Shown here piece by piece: positions 1 to 10,170 of a DNA stretch of 64,000 bases. Each line of letters begins with the position of its first letter. Position 1 is the first letter of the stretch. A program made the translations under genes and the position numbers. The stretch comes from VBCG01 sp044226535 (lineage in GTDB: Bacteria; Pseudomonadota; Gammaproteobacteria; Burkholderiales; Casimicrobiaceae). The stretch spans positions 186,001 through 250,000 of the forward strand of contig JBGAGT010000002.1 in NCBI GenBank assembly GCA_044226535.1, written 5' to 3'. The notes under the pieces are model-generated. The model was not told the DNA's origin. It did no database searches and saw nothing but the letters and a program-made list of their open reading frames with translations.

Positions 1-368
1 TCGGCATCAACACCGCGAAGAACTACCTCGTCGCCCTGGGACGGCGGGCGCCGACGTCCACGAGCTTCGACAACGAGGAGGCGGAGAACTTCGAGGAAGC
101 CGAGGCGCTGCGCGACACGTCGACACCGGAAGGCGAGATGATCGGCAAGGAGATCGCGGCCACGGTGAACCGCGCGATGGAAGCGTTGCCCGACGACCTT
201 CGCACGGCGATCACGCTGCGCGAGATCGAGGGATTGACGTACGACGAGATTGCGAACGTGATGAATTGCCCGATCGGCACCGTGCGCTCGCGCATCTTCC
301 GCGCGCGCGAGGCGATCGCGGCGGAACTGCGGCCCCTGCTCGGCACCGACGAGAACCGGAGATGGTGA
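1..368 (+). CDS. rpoE: RNA polymerase sigma-E factor, 3' part only (5' end outside window)
   Basis: ECF-type sigma factor that directs RNA polymerase to envelope-stress promoters. The visible part reads in frame from base 3 and covers about 121 codons. It opens with the end of region 2 (INTAKNYLV, typical of RpoE/AlgU). The C-terminal region 4 helix-turn-helix follows, with the hallmark LPDDLRTAITLREIEGLTYDEIA and then CPIGTVRSRIFRAREAI, which contacts the -35 element. The stop TGA (366-368) overlaps the ATG of the next gene, rseA, as expected for a sigma/anti-sigma pair made in step. The start and the promoter lie upstream of the window. Confidence 0.95.
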   Translation, partial: GINTAKNYLVALGRRAPTSTSFDNEEAENFEEAEALRDTSTPEGEMIGKEIAATVNRAMEALPDDLRTAITLREIEGLTYDEIANVMNCPIGTVRSRIFRAREAIAAELRPLLGTDENRRW

Positions 369-904
369 TGAACGAATCGATTTCACGGCTGATGGACGGC
401 GATGCCGACGACGAGGCCGTCGCGCGGGTCTGCCGGGCCTGCGGCGAGGGCGGCACGATGGCGACGTGGGTGTCGTACCACGTGATCGGTGACGTGCTGC
501 GCAACGGCGGGACGCCCGCCCCGGGCTTCTCGCGGCGCTTCTCGCAAAGCTTCGCGGGCGAGCCCACGGTGCTGGCCCCGGCGTCCTCCGCGGCCGCCAG
601 GGCCGCACGCGGCGAGCGCGACGAGCGCCTCGGCCACCGTCTCGGCGTCGTCTGGGCGATGGCGGCCACCGCCGCCGCCGTGGGCGTGGTGGGATGGACG
701 GCGGTCTCGCTGACCGAGGCGCCCGACACGGCCATCGCGCGTGCGCGCGAGTCGGTCGCCGTCAACGCCGCGCAGCTGCGGCCGCAAAGCGTGCCCGCGG
801 ACTACCTGCTCGCGCACCAGGAATATTCGCCGGCCACGGCGATGCAGGGCGTCGGCCCCTACCTGCGCGCGGTGTCGGCGCCGGTGGCCGACGGCCAGCG
901 CTGA
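368..904 (+). CDS. rseA: Anti-sigma-E factor RseA (MucA-like)
   Basis: Inner-membrane anti-sigma factor that holds RpoE at the membrane until regulated proteolysis releases it. The protein is 178 aa. The N-terminal cytoplasmic part has the family pattern ISRLMDGDADD and WVSYHVIGDVLR, which binds the sigma factor. One membrane segment lies at about residues 92-115, followed by a periplasmic tail of about 60 residues that RseB would bind. The start at 368 overlaps the rpoE stop; an in-frame ATG at 362 is possible but lacks room for the GGAG at 358-361. C22 and C25 form a CxxC motif. It is followed after 21 bp by rseB. Confidence 0.88.
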   Translation: MNESISRLMDGDADDEAVARVCRACGEGGTMATWVSYHVIGDVLRNGGTPAPGFSRRFSQSFAGEPTVLAPASSAAARAARGERDERLGHRLGVVWAMAATAAAVGVVGWTAVSLTEAPDTAIARARESVAVNAAQLRPQSVPADYLLAHQEYSPATAMQGVGPYLRAVSAPVADGQR

Positions 905-925
905 AGGGGAGCTCCGGACCGACCC

Positions 926-1909
926 ATGTTTCCCCGCAGCATGCATTTCGCACACCCCGTGCGCAGCCTCGTCGTGCCCGCCTTCTGGCTGGTGGCCGCC
1001 GCCGCGCCCGCGCACGCCGACGAGGTGTCGGCATGGCTCGAGCGCACCGCCAGCGCGGCGCGCTCGCAGAACTACGTCGGCACCATCGTCTACCAGCACC
1101 AGGGACGCGTCGAGACCTCGCGCCTCGCGCATCGCTTCGTCGACGGCGTCGAGGAGGACCGCATGGTGAGCCTCGACGGCCCCGCGCGCGAGGTGATCCG
1201 CAGCGAGGGCGAGGTGCGCTGCTACTACCCCGACGCGCACATGATGCGCGTCGAGCCGCGCACCATCCGCAACGTCTTCCCCTCGCTGTCGGAAGAGCAG
1301 CAGCGCTCGCTCGCCGAGCACTACACCTTCCGCAAGGCCGAGGCCGCGCGGGTCGCGGGCTATGACGCGCAGGCCTGGGTGTTCGAGCCGCGCGATGCCT
1401 ACCGCTACGGGCACAAGTTCTGGTCCGAGAAGGAAACGGGGTTGCTGCTCAAGGCGCGCGTGCTGGGCGAGGGCGGCGCGGTGGTCGAGCAGTTCGCCTT
1501 CATGGACATCGCCATCGGCGGCCCGATCGACCCGGCGCTGGTCAAGCCGACCTGGTCGGCGCTGCCGCCCGACTGGACGGTGCGCGAGGGCAGCAGCAGC
1601 GACAGCCGGCAGCACGAGACCGGCTTCGTGGTGCGCAGCGTCCCGCCGGGCTTCGTCAAGGTCATGGAAGGCTTCCGCCAGTTCCGCGGCAACCGCGGTC
1701 CCGTGGCGCACCTCGTGTTCTCGGACGGCCTCGTCGCCGTCAGCGTCTTCGTGCAGCCCGTGAGCACGTCGCCCGCGCACGTGGGCTTCAGCCAGCAGGG
1801 CGGGATCAACCTCTACAGCGTGAGGCTCGACGACAACCTCGTCACCGCGCTCGGCGAGGTCCCCGGCACGACGGTGCGCCAGATCGCCGCCTCGGTCGCG
1901 CGCCGCTAG
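926..1909 (+). CDS. rseB: Sigma-E regulatory protein RseB (MucB)
   Basis: Periplasmic protein that shields RseA from the DegS-type protease and senses envelope signals. At 327 aa it has the usual length. An N-terminal signal peptide ends near AHADE (about residue 32). The LolA/LolB-like fold follows (SQNYVGTIVYQHQGRVETSRL and RVEPRTIRNVFP are typical of MucB_RseB). The C-terminal domain includes PPGFVKVMEG and a late SVFVQPV segment. It lies between rseA and mucD, and all four genes read the same way with short gaps, so they are likely co-transcribed with rpoE. Confidence 0.92.
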   Translation: MFPRSMHFAHPVRSLVVPAFWLVAAAAPAHADEVSAWLERTASAARSQNYVGTIVYQHQGRVETSRLAHRFVDGVEEDRMVSLDGPAREVIRSEGEVRCYYPDAHMMRVEPRTIRNVFPSLSEEQQRSLAEHYTFRKAEAARVAGYDAQAWVFEPRDAYRYGHKFWSEKETGLLLKARVLGEGGAVVEQFAFMDIAIGGPIDPALVKPTWSALPPDWTVREGSSSDSRQHETGFVVRSVPPGFVKVMEGFRQFRGNRGPVAHLVFSDGLVAVSVFVQPVSTSPAHVGFSQQGGINLYSVRLDDNLVTALGEVPGTTVRQIAASVARR

Positions 1910-1941
1910 CACCCGAAGAAAAAACCCCAGGAGAGGTCACG

Positions 1942-3393
1942 ATGCCGCGTTTCACCCCCGGTCCCCTTCGCGCCGCGCAGGCGCTGCTTCTGATGCTCGC
2001 GCTGGCCGCGGGGCCGGCGCTCGCGCAAGCGCAGCCGGCGTCGCCGCGCGGGCTCCCCGACTTCACCGAGCTCTACGAGAAGCAGGGCCCCGCCGTGGTG
2101 TCGATCGACGTGACGCAGAAGCTCCGCCGCAACCGCGGCATGCCCGACATCTCCGAGGACGACCCGTTCTACGAGTTCTTCAAGCGCTTCGGCCCGCAGT
2201 TCCGCCGCAACGAGCCCGAGATCGCGCAGGCCGCGGGCTCCGGCTTCATCATCGGCAGCGACGGCCTCGTGGTGACCAACGCCCACGTCGTCGACGGCGC
2301 CGACGAGGTCAAGGTGACGCTGACCGACAAGCGCGAGTTCATGGCCAAGGTCGTGGGCGTCGACAAGCGCACCGACATCGCGCTGCTCAAGATCGACGCG
2401 ACCGGGCTCCCCAAGGTGACCATCGGCGACCCCGACAAGCTCAAGGTCGGCGAGTGGGTGGTGGCCATCGGCAAGCCCTTCGGCCTCGAGAACACCATGA
2501 CCGCGGGCATCGTCAGCGCCAAGGGGCGCGACCTGCCGCAGGAGAACCTGGTGCCCTTCATCCAGACCGACGTGGCCATCAACCCCGGCAACTCGGGCGG
2601 GCCGCTGTTCAACATGCGCGGCGAGGTGGTCGGCGTCAACTCGATGATCTTCTCGCGCACCGGCGGCTACATGGGCCTCGCGTTCTCGATCCCGATCGAC
2701 GTCGCCATGAACACCGCGCAGCAGCTCAAGGACAAGGGGCGCGTGACGCGCGGGCGCATCGGCGTGGGCATCCAGGACGTCACCAAGGACGTCGCCGAGT
2801 CGCTCAACCTCAAGTCCACCGGCGGCGCGCTGGTCGGGTCGGTGGAGAAGGGCGGCCCCGCCGACAAGGCGGGCATCGAGCCCGGCGACGTGATCCTCAA
2901 GGTCGACGGGCGCGACGTGCGCGGCAGCGCGGACCTGCCGCGCGTCATCAGCGCCGTCCGGCCCGGAAGCAAGATCGTCATCACCACCTGGCATCGCAAC
3001 GCCTCGCGCGACGTGACGGTCACCGTCACCGAGCTCAAGGAGGACACCGACGCACAGGCGCGCAAGCCCGGCGGCAGCGCGCCCAAGGAGAAGGCGAAGC
3101 CGAACCGCATGGGGCTCGTGCTCTCCGACCTCACCGACGAGCAGAGGAAGGACCTCGACCTGAAGAGCGGCGTCGGCGTCGAGCAGGTGTCGGGCGCGGT
3201 GCGCGCCAACGTGCAGGCCGGCGACGTGATCCTCGCGGTGATCAGCCGCGGCGTCACCACCGAGGCGAAGAGCGCGGCGCAGTTGAATGAGCTCTTCGCC
3301 AAGCTCGACAAGAACACGCCGGTGACGCTGCAGGTGAAGCGCGGCGACAACCAGTTCTTCGCCACGCTGCGCCCGCTCGCCGACACCGAGTGA
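1942..3393 (+). CDS. mucD: Periplasmic serine protease, Do/MucD (DegP/DegQ) family
   Basis: Trypsin-like protease and chaperone for misfolded envelope proteins; MucD proteins damp the sigma-E response. The protein is 483 aa with a signal peptide ending near ALAQAQ (about residue 31). The catalytic triad is visible: H115 (TNAHVV), D145 (RTDIALL) and S218 (NPGNSGGPL). Two PDZ domains follow, the first around residues 270-370 (GALVGSVEKGGPADKAG) and a shorter second one near the C-terminus (VSGAVRANVQAGDVIL). An AGGAG-like site at 1930-1934 precedes the ATG. The stop overlaps the next gene by 4 bp. The symbol degQ would be equally acceptable. Confidence 0.93.
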   Translation: MPRFTPGPLRAAQALLLMLALAAGPALAQAQPASPRGLPDFTELYEKQGPAVVSIDVTQKLRRNRGMPDISEDDPFYEFFKRFGPQFRRNEPEIAQAAGSGFIIGSDGLVVTNAHVVDGADEVKVTLTDKREFMAKVVGVDKRTDIALLKIDATGLPKVTIGDPDKLKVGEWVVAIGKPFGLENTMTAGIVSAKGRDLPQENLVPFIQTDVAINPGNSGGPLFNMRGEVVGVNSMIFSRTGGYMGLAFSIPIDVAMNTAQQLKDKGRVTRGRIGVGIQDVTKDVAESLNLKSTGGALVGSVEKGGPADKAGIEPGDVILKVDGRDVRGSADLPRVISAVRPGSKIVITTWHRNASRDVTVTVTELKEDTDAQARKPGGSAPKEKAKPNRMGLVLSDLTDEQRKDLDLKSGVGVEQVSGAVRANVQAGDVILAVISRGVTTEAKSAAQLNELFAKLDKNTPVTLQVKRGDNQFFATLRPLADTE

Positions 3394-3650
3394 GCCTCTA
3401 CCTGCTTTCGCGCGCCTACTGCCACCTCTGCGACGACATGCTGGCGGCACTCACGCTGCTGGTCGAGGGCCGCGACGTCGAGGTGGCGGTGATCGACGTC
3501 GACGCGCATCCCGAGCTCGAGGCGCGCTACGGCGAGTTCGTGCCGGTGCTGCTCGCCGGCGACCCGCGGGAAGGCGATGCCGTCGAGCTCTGCCATTACC
3601 GCCTCGACACGGCGCGCGTGCGCGACGCCATCGCCCGTCCCGGCGCCTGA
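3390..3650 (+). CDS. Glutaredoxin-like thioredoxin-fold protein (DUF836 type)
   Basis: Small 86-aa protein with a redox motif CHLC (residues 11-14) right after the first beta strand, followed by a cis-proline strand (EFVPVLL). This is the layout of the glutaredoxin-like DUF836 family. Its substrate is unknown. It starts with GTG, which overlaps the mucD stop (GTGA), so it is translationally coupled. Members of this family often sit between mucD and lepA in betaproteobacteria. A role in thiol chemistry linked to envelope or translation stress is only inferred from this position. Confidence 0.8.
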   Translation: MSLYLLSRAYCHLCDDMLAALTLLVEGRDVEVAVIDVDAHPELEARYGEFVPVLLAGDPREGDAVELCHYRLDTARVRDAIARPGA

Positions 3651-3712
3651 CCGGGAAGGCCGCCCGGCGCGGCGAAGCGGCCCTGCGGCTCGCGGCCGGG
3701 CGTGAAATGCGC

Positions 3713-3718
3713 TAAAAT
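3713..3718 (+). promoter_or_regulatory. Possible -10 element for lepA
   Basis: TAAAAT, 55 bp before the lepA start in the 122-bp gap after the glutaredoxin-like gene, is the only AT-rich hexamer in this GC-rich gap. No convincing -35 lies 16-18 bp upstream, so this is a weak call. Confidence 0.3.
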
Positions 3719-3772
3719 TCAAAGGCTTCCGGCTGGCCTCCCGCCTTTCGAAGCAGCACCCGGCGTGAACCA

Positions 3773-5566
<1,794 letters not shown>

Positions 5567-5765
5567 CGCCTTCGCATCGAGGGGACCGCCGGGGCGCGCC
5601 CCCCGCGTCGCCGCGGGGCGCCTGCGACGGAATGCGCGCGGGTGCGACGGCGCGCCCTTGCAAGGGTTCGAGCCGGGCCCGTGCCGCGGCCCCCGCATGC
5701 GACAATGCGCCGCCCCAGACACCGTCCGCGCAGGGGACCGTCCCCCGCGCCTTCCGCCCGCACGC

Positions 5766-6689
5766 ATGAATTTCGCCCTGATCCTTTTCGTCCTCACGCT
5801 GCTCACCGGAGTCGCCTGGGCCGTCGATCGATTCGCGCTGGTCCCGCGGCGCCGCGCCGCGGCGCGCGCGGCACTGGCCGAATTCGACGCGCAGAACGCC
5901 GGGCGCCACGCCGACGACGCGGTGGCGTCGGAGCGCGCCGCGCTCGACGAGCGCCTGTCGCAGCCGCCCGCCTGGGTGGAGTACACGGCGAGCTTCTTCC
6001 CGGTGCTGCTGGCGGTTTTCGTGCTGCGCAGCTTCGTCGCCGAGCCCTTCAAGATCCCCTCGTCGTCGATGCGCCCGACGCTGGAGGTCGGCGATTTCAT
6101 CCTGGTCAACAAGTTCGCCTACGGCATCCGCCTGCCCATCGTCGAGAAGAAGGTCTTCGGCACCGGCAGCCCGCGCCACGGCGACATCGTCGTGTTCCGC
6201 TACCCGCTCGACCCGTCGCAGGACTACATCAAGCGCGTGATCGGCCTGCCGGGCGACGTGGTCGAGTACCGCGACAAGCAGCTCACGGTGAACGGCAAGC
6301 CGCTCCCGCAGCGCGAGGACGGCAGCTACGGCTGGCTGGAAGGCGTGCGCTTCGAGCAGACCCGGCGCGTGCTGGAGACCGCGGACGACGCCGGCACGCC
6401 CCGGGAGTACACGACGGCGCAGGACCCGCAGAAGCCGCCGATCTTCCTGTCGAGCGTCCGCTCGTTTCCCGCCCGGGACAACTGCGAATACAATGAGCGC
6501 GGCTTCACCTGCAAGGTGCCCGCCGGGCACTACATGATGATGGGCGACAACCGGGACTTCTCGGACGACAGCCGCTACTGGGGGTTCGTCCCCGACGAGA
6601 ACCTGCGGGGCAGGGCGTTCTTCATCTGGTACAACTGGGACGACATCGTGAGCGGCGCGTTCAAGCGCGTCGGCCATGGGGTGCGGTAG
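5766..6689 (+). CDS. lepB: Signal peptidase I
   Basis: Membrane-anchored serine/lysine-dyad protease that removes Sec and Tat signal peptides on the periplasmic side. The protein is 307 aa. Two N-terminal membrane segments (residues 3-20 and about 75-92) are followed by the catalytic domain. The nucleophile is S101 in PSSSMRPTL and the general base is K156 in YIKRVIGLPGD. Box E is GDNRDFSDDSRYWG. The ATG at 5766 was chosen over an in-frame upstream ATG at 5658 because it gives the normal short cytoplasmic start before the first membrane helix. Confidence 0.95.
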   Translation: MNFALILFVLTLLTGVAWAVDRFALVPRRRAAARAALAEFDAQNAGRHADDAVASERAALDERLSQPPAWVEYTASFFPVLLAVFVLRSFVAEPFKIPSSSMRPTLEVGDFILVNKFAYGIRLPIVEKKVFGTGSPRHGDIVVFRYPLDPSQDYIKRVIGLPGDVVEYRDKQLTVNGKPLPQREDGSYGWLEGVRFEQTRRVLETADDAGTPREYTTAQDPQKPPIFLSSVRSFPARDNCEYNERGFTCKVPAGHYMMMGDNRDFSDDSRYWGFVPDENLRGRAFFIWYNWDDIVSGAFKRVGHGVR

Positions 6690-6719
6690 CCGGGCAGACC
6701 GGTCGCAAGGGGAGGGTCG

Positions 6720-7079
6720 ATGCGCACAGGCAGAAGGCAGCAGGGGCTTTCGATCGTCGGGTTCGTGCTCGTCGCCGCGTTCGTCGCGATGGCGGCCGTG
6801 GTCGGCTTCAAGATGCTCCCCGCGTACATCGAGTACTTCTCGGTGCAGAAGGCCGTCCGCGGCGCGCTCGACGATGCCGTCGACGGCCAGCCGGCGACGG
6901 TGCGCCGGTTCTTCGAGCGGCGCATCAACGCCGACTACATCGACTCGGTGCGCTGGCAGGACCTCGAGGTCACCAAGGAAAACAACCAGATCGTCGGCAG
7001 GATCGAGTGGGAGAAGCGCCTGCCGCTCATCGCCAACGTGAGCCTCGTGATCGACTTCGAGGTCGCCGAGAAGCGGTGA
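6720..7079 (+). CDS. DUF4845 small membrane protein
   Basis: A 119-aa protein with a pilin-like N-terminus (RRQQGLSIVGFVLVAAF), one membrane helix at about residues 12-32 and a small periplasmic domain. DUF4845 proteins regularly occur between lepB and rnc in beta- and gammaproteobacteria, as here; their function is unknown. The start has a good GGAGG site (6711-6715). The stop overlaps the GTG of rnc by 4 bp, so the two are coupled. The G-L-S-I-V-G-F pattern resembles a type IV pilin-like cleavage region, but no following glutamate confirms it. Confidence 0.85.
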   Translation: MRTGRRQQGLSIVGFVLVAAFVAMAAVVGFKMLPAYIEYFSVQKAVRGALDDAVDGQPATVRRFFERRINADYIDSVRWQDLEVTKENNQIVGRIEWEKRLPLIANVSLVIDFEVAEKR

Positions 7080-7765
7080 CCGTCCCCGCGCCGCCGCCCG
7101 CGCGCGGCGCTCTCGCCGGAAGGCTGGGCCACCGCTTCGTGCGCCCGGCCCTGTACACGCAGGCGCTGACGCACCGCAGCCACGGCTTGCCGCACAACGA
7201 GCGGCTCGAGTTCATCGGCGACGCGGTGCTCGACTGCGTGATCAGCGCGATCCTCTACCAGCGCTTCCCCGACCTGCCCGAGGGTGACCTTTCGCGCGCC
7301 CGCGCGGGGCTCGTCAACGGCGACACGCTGGCGCGCCTCGCGCGGGGCCTCGGCGTCGGCGCCGAGCTGCTGCTGGGCGAGGGCGAGCAGAAGAGCGGTG
7401 GCGCGGCGCGCCCGTCCATCCTCGCCGACGCGCTCGAGGCGCTGTTCGGCGCGGTGTTCGTCGACGCGGGCTTCGACGCCGCGCAGCAGGCGATCGTCGC
7501 GGTCTACGGCGAGCTCCTCGACGACCCGATGGCCGCGGGCGCGCGCAAGGACCCCAAGACGCGCCTCCAGGAGTGGCTGCAGGCGCGCCGCACCGCCGTG
7601 CCCGAGTACGTGGTGGTGGCGGTGGCAGGCGAGGCGCATGCCCAGCAGTTCACGGTCGAGTGCCGCATCCCCTCCTTCGGCGTCGCGACGCGCGGCGAGG
7701 GCACGAGCCGCCGCCACGCCGAGCAGCAGGCTGCGGAGGCGGCGCTCGCCGCGCTCGGGACATGA
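7076..7765 (+). CDS. rnc: Ribonuclease III
   Basis: Double-strand-specific endoribonuclease that processes rRNA precursors and structured mRNAs. The GTG at 7076 overlaps the stop of the preceding gene and gives a 229-aa protein, the normal size. The signature NERLEFIGDAVLD (metal-binding acidic residues) lies near residue 40. A second acidic cluster (DALEALFGAVFVDAG) completes the active site. The C-terminal double-stranded-RNA-binding domain runs from KDPKTRLQEWLQ to RRHAEQQAAEAAL. The stop overlaps the era start (ATGA). Confidence 0.96.
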   Translation: MTVPAPPPARGALAGRLGHRFVRPALYTQALTHRSHGLPHNERLEFIGDAVLDCVISAILYQRFPDLPEGDLSRARAGLVNGDTLARLARGLGVGAELLLGEGEQKSGGAARPSILADALEALFGAVFVDAGFDAAQQAIVAVYGELLDDPMAAGARKDPKTRLQEWLQARRTAVPEYVVVAVAGEAHAQQFTVECRIPSFGVATRGEGTSRRHAEQQAAEAALAALGT

Positions 7766-8652
7766 GCGAGGCCGCGCACCGTTGCGGGCACGTCGCCATC
7801 GTCGGGCGCCCGAGCGTCGGCAAGTCGACGCTGCTCAACCGCCTGGTGGGGCAGAAGATCAGCATCACCTCGAAAAAGCCGCAGACCACCCGCCACCGCA
7901 TCGTCGGCGTGCTGACCGAGCCGGGGCGGCAGTTCGTGTTCGTCGACACCCCGGGCTTCCAGACGCGGCACCGCTCGACGCTCAACGACCGCCTCAACCG
8001 CGCCGTCACGATGGCGCTCGCGGACGTCGACGCCGTGGTGCTGGTGGTCGATGCGGCGAGGCTCACCGACGCCGACCGCGCGGTCGCGGCGCTCATCCCG
8101 GCCGCGCGGCCTGCCATCGCCGCGCTGAACAAGGTCGACCAGCTCGCCGACAAGGCCGCGCTCTTGCCGCGCATCGCCGAGCTCGCCACCTGGCGCGACT
8201 TCGCGGCGCTGGTGCCGGTGTCCGCGGAGAAGGGGCTCGGCGTCGAGGACCTCAAGGCGGCCATCGCCGCGCTGCTTCCCGTGTCGCCGGCGCTCTACGA
8301 GGCCGACACCCTCACCGACCGCGACGAGCGCTTCCTCGCCGCCGAGCTGGTGCGCGAGAAGATCTTCCGCCTGCTCGGCGACGAGGTCCCCTACGCCACC
8401 ACCGTCACCATCGAGTCCTTCGCAGAGGAAGGACGACTGCGGCGCATCGGCGCGGTGGTGCTGGTCGACAGGCCCGGCCAGCGCGCGATCCTCATCGGCG
8501 AGGGGGGCGCCACCATGAAGGCGATCGCCAGCGGCGCGCGCCGCGACATGGAGGCGCTGTTCGGCGGCAAGGTGTTCCTCGAGGTGTTCGTGCGCGTGCG
8601 CCGCAACTGGGCGGCGAGCGACGCTTCGCTGGCCAAGCTGGGCTACGAGTGA
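7762..8652 (+). CDS. era: GTPase Era, 16S rRNA maturation factor
   Basis: Ras-like GTPase that binds the 3' end of 16S rRNA and helps assemble the 30S subunit. The 296-aa protein has G1 GRPSVGKST, a switch region KPQTTRHRIVG, G3 DTPGF and G4 NKVD. The C-terminal KH domain contains VLVDRPGQRAILIGEGGATMKAI, the family's RNA-binding hallmark. The start overlaps the rnc stop and the stop overlaps the recO GTG; rnc-era-recO is a conserved coupled set. Confidence 0.97.
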   Translation: MSEAAHRCGHVAIVGRPSVGKSTLLNRLVGQKISITSKKPQTTRHRIVGVLTEPGRQFVFVDTPGFQTRHRSTLNDRLNRAVTMALADVDAVVLVVDAARLTDADRAVAALIPAARPAIAALNKVDQLADKAALLPRIAELATWRDFAALVPVSAEKGLGVEDLKAAIAALLPVSPALYEADTLTDRDERFLAAELVREKIFRLLGDEVPYATTVTIESFAEEGRLRRIGAVVLVDRPGQRAILIGEGGATMKAIASGARRDMEALFGGKVFLEVFVRVRRNWAASDASLAKLGYE

Positions 8653-9392
8653 GCGAAGGCTCGCAACGCGTCGACGACGAGCCGGCCTTCGTCCTGCACA
8701 CGCACCCCTACCGCGAGACCAGCCTGATCGTCGAGGCGCTCACCGCCACCCACGGGCGCGTGGCGATGGTGGCGCGCGGCGCCAAGCGCGCGCGCTCGGA
8801 GCTCCGCGGCACGCTGCAGGCCTTCCAGCCGGTGCGCCTCGCCTGGAGCGGCGCGCGCGAGTTGAAGACCCTGATGCGCGCCGAATGGGAGGGCGGCATG
8901 CCGCTGCCGGCGGGAGCGGCGCTACTGTGCGCGTTCTACCTGAACGAGCTCATCCTCAAGCTCGTGCCGCGCGACGACCCGCACCAGCGCGTGTTCGCGG
9001 ACTACGGGGAGGCCCTCGCCGGGCTGGCGGCGGGCGCGGAGGCCGCGCCGCTGCTGCGGCGTTTCGAGCTCGCCCTGCTGGCGGCGCTGGGCTACGGGCT
9101 CGAGCTCTCGCGCGACGTCGAGGGCCGACCGATCGACGCCGCGGCGCGCTACCATTTCGTGGTCGATCGCGGCGCCTTCCCGCTGCCCGCGCCCGCGAAC
9201 CTCCCGGGCCTCACCGTGCACGGCGCGACGCTCGTCGCGCTGGCCGCGTCGCAGTACGGCGACGCGCGCACGGCGGCCGAGGCCAAGCGGCTGATGCGCG
9301 TCGCCATCGACCACCGGCTGGAGGAGCGGCGCCTCGCCAGCCGGCGCATCGTCAGGGACCTCGCCGCGCTGGACGAGCAGGACGAGCCATGA
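8649..9392 (+). CDS. recO: DNA repair protein RecO
   Basis: RecFOR-pathway mediator that anneals single strands and loads RecA at gaps. The GTG at 8649 overlaps the era stop and gives 247 aa. The N-terminal OB fold reads PAFVLHTHPYRETSLIVEALT...HGRVAMVARGAKRARS, which is diagnostic. A helical domain follows with AALLCAFYLNELILKLVPRDDP. The zinc-binding cysteines found in some RecO proteins are not evident, as in many betaproteobacterial forms. The gap to pdxJ is 19 bp. Confidence 0.93.
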   Translation: MSEGSQRVDDEPAFVLHTHPYRETSLIVEALTATHGRVAMVARGAKRARSELRGTLQAFQPVRLAWSGARELKTLMRAEWEGGMPLPAGAALLCAFYLNELILKLVPRDDPHQRVFADYGEALAGLAAGAEAAPLLRRFELALLAALGYGLELSRDVEGRPIDAAARYHFVVDRGAFPLPAPANLPGLTVHGATLVALAASQYGDARTAAEAKRLMRVAIDHRLEERRLASRRIVRDLAALDEQDEP

Positions 9393-9411
9393 CGGACATG
9401 CAGGAAGAGCC

Positions 9412-10170
9412 ATGATCGAACTCGGCGTCAACATCGACCACGTCGCCACGCTGCGCGAGGCGCGCCGCACCTACGAGCCCGACCCCGTGTGGGCCGCGGT
9501 CGAGGCGCACCTCGGCGGTGCCGACGGCATCACCGTGCACCTGCGCGAGGACCGCCGCCACATCCAGGACGAGGACGTGCGGCGGCTTCGCGACCTCGTG
9601 CACATCAAGCTCAACCTCGAGATGGCGGCAACGCCCGCGATGGTCGAGCTCGCCTGCACGCTCAAGCCCGAGATGGCGATGCTGGTGCCCGAGGGGCGGG
9701 AGGAGATCACCACCGAAGGCGGCCTCGATATCGTCGCGCACGAGCGCGCGCTCGCCTCCGCGGTGGCGAATCTCGGTGACGCCGGCATCGTGGTCAGCGC
9801 CTTCATCGACGCCGAATGGCCGCAGATCGAGGCCGCCGCGCGCATCGGCATCGCCGTCTGCGAGCTGCACACGGGGCCCTACGCGCACGCCTTCCACCGC
9901 CGCGGCCGCGACGCCGAAAGCCCCGCGGTGGTCACCGAGCTCGCGAAGCTCGCCGAGGCGGGCGCGGCGATCCGCGCCGCGGGCATGCGCTTCAACGCCG
10001 GGCACGCGCTCAACTATGCCAATGTCCAGCCCGTGGCCGCGCTGCACGGCGTGCGCGAGCTGCACATCGGCCACGCCATCGTCTCGCGCGCGGTGTTCAC
10101 CGGGCTGCGCGAGGCGGTGCGCGAAATGAAGGCGCTGATGCGCGAGGCCGCGGCAGGCGCCGCACGATGA
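9412..10170 (+). CDS. pdxJ: Pyridoxine 5'-phosphate synthase
   Basis: Condenses 1-deoxyxylulose 5-phosphate with 3-amino-2-oxopropyl phosphate to give pyridoxine 5'-phosphate, the last ring-forming step of the DXP-dependent vitamin B6 route. The 252-aa TIM barrel starts ELGVNIDHVATLR, the family signature. It also has ITVHLREDRRHIQDEDV (catalytic histidine and phosphate-binding arginines), MVPEGREE-like LVPEGREEITTEGG and the late GHALNYANVQPV. An AGGAAG site (9401-9406) precedes the ATG. The stop overlaps the nagZ ATG; acpS, which often follows pdxJ, is not here. Confidence 0.96.
   Translation: MIELGVNIDHVATLREARRTYEPDPVWAAVEAHLGGADGITVHLREDRRHIQDEDVRRLRDLVHIKLNLEMAATPAMVELACTLKPEMAMLVPEGREEITTEGGLDIVAHERALASAVANLGDAGIVVSAFIDAEWPQIEAAARIGIAVCELHTGPYAHAFHRRGRDAESPAVVTELAKLAEAGAAIRAAGMRFNAGHALNYANVQPVAALHGVRELHIGHAIVSRAVFTGLREAVREMKALMREAAAGAAR

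Noticed and set aside
383..1912. 509-aa open frame opposite rseA/rseB
   Set aside because: It is an antisense shadow of well-supported genes, rich in Arg, Ala, His and Gly, with no domain and no ribosome site; normal for very GC-rich DNA.
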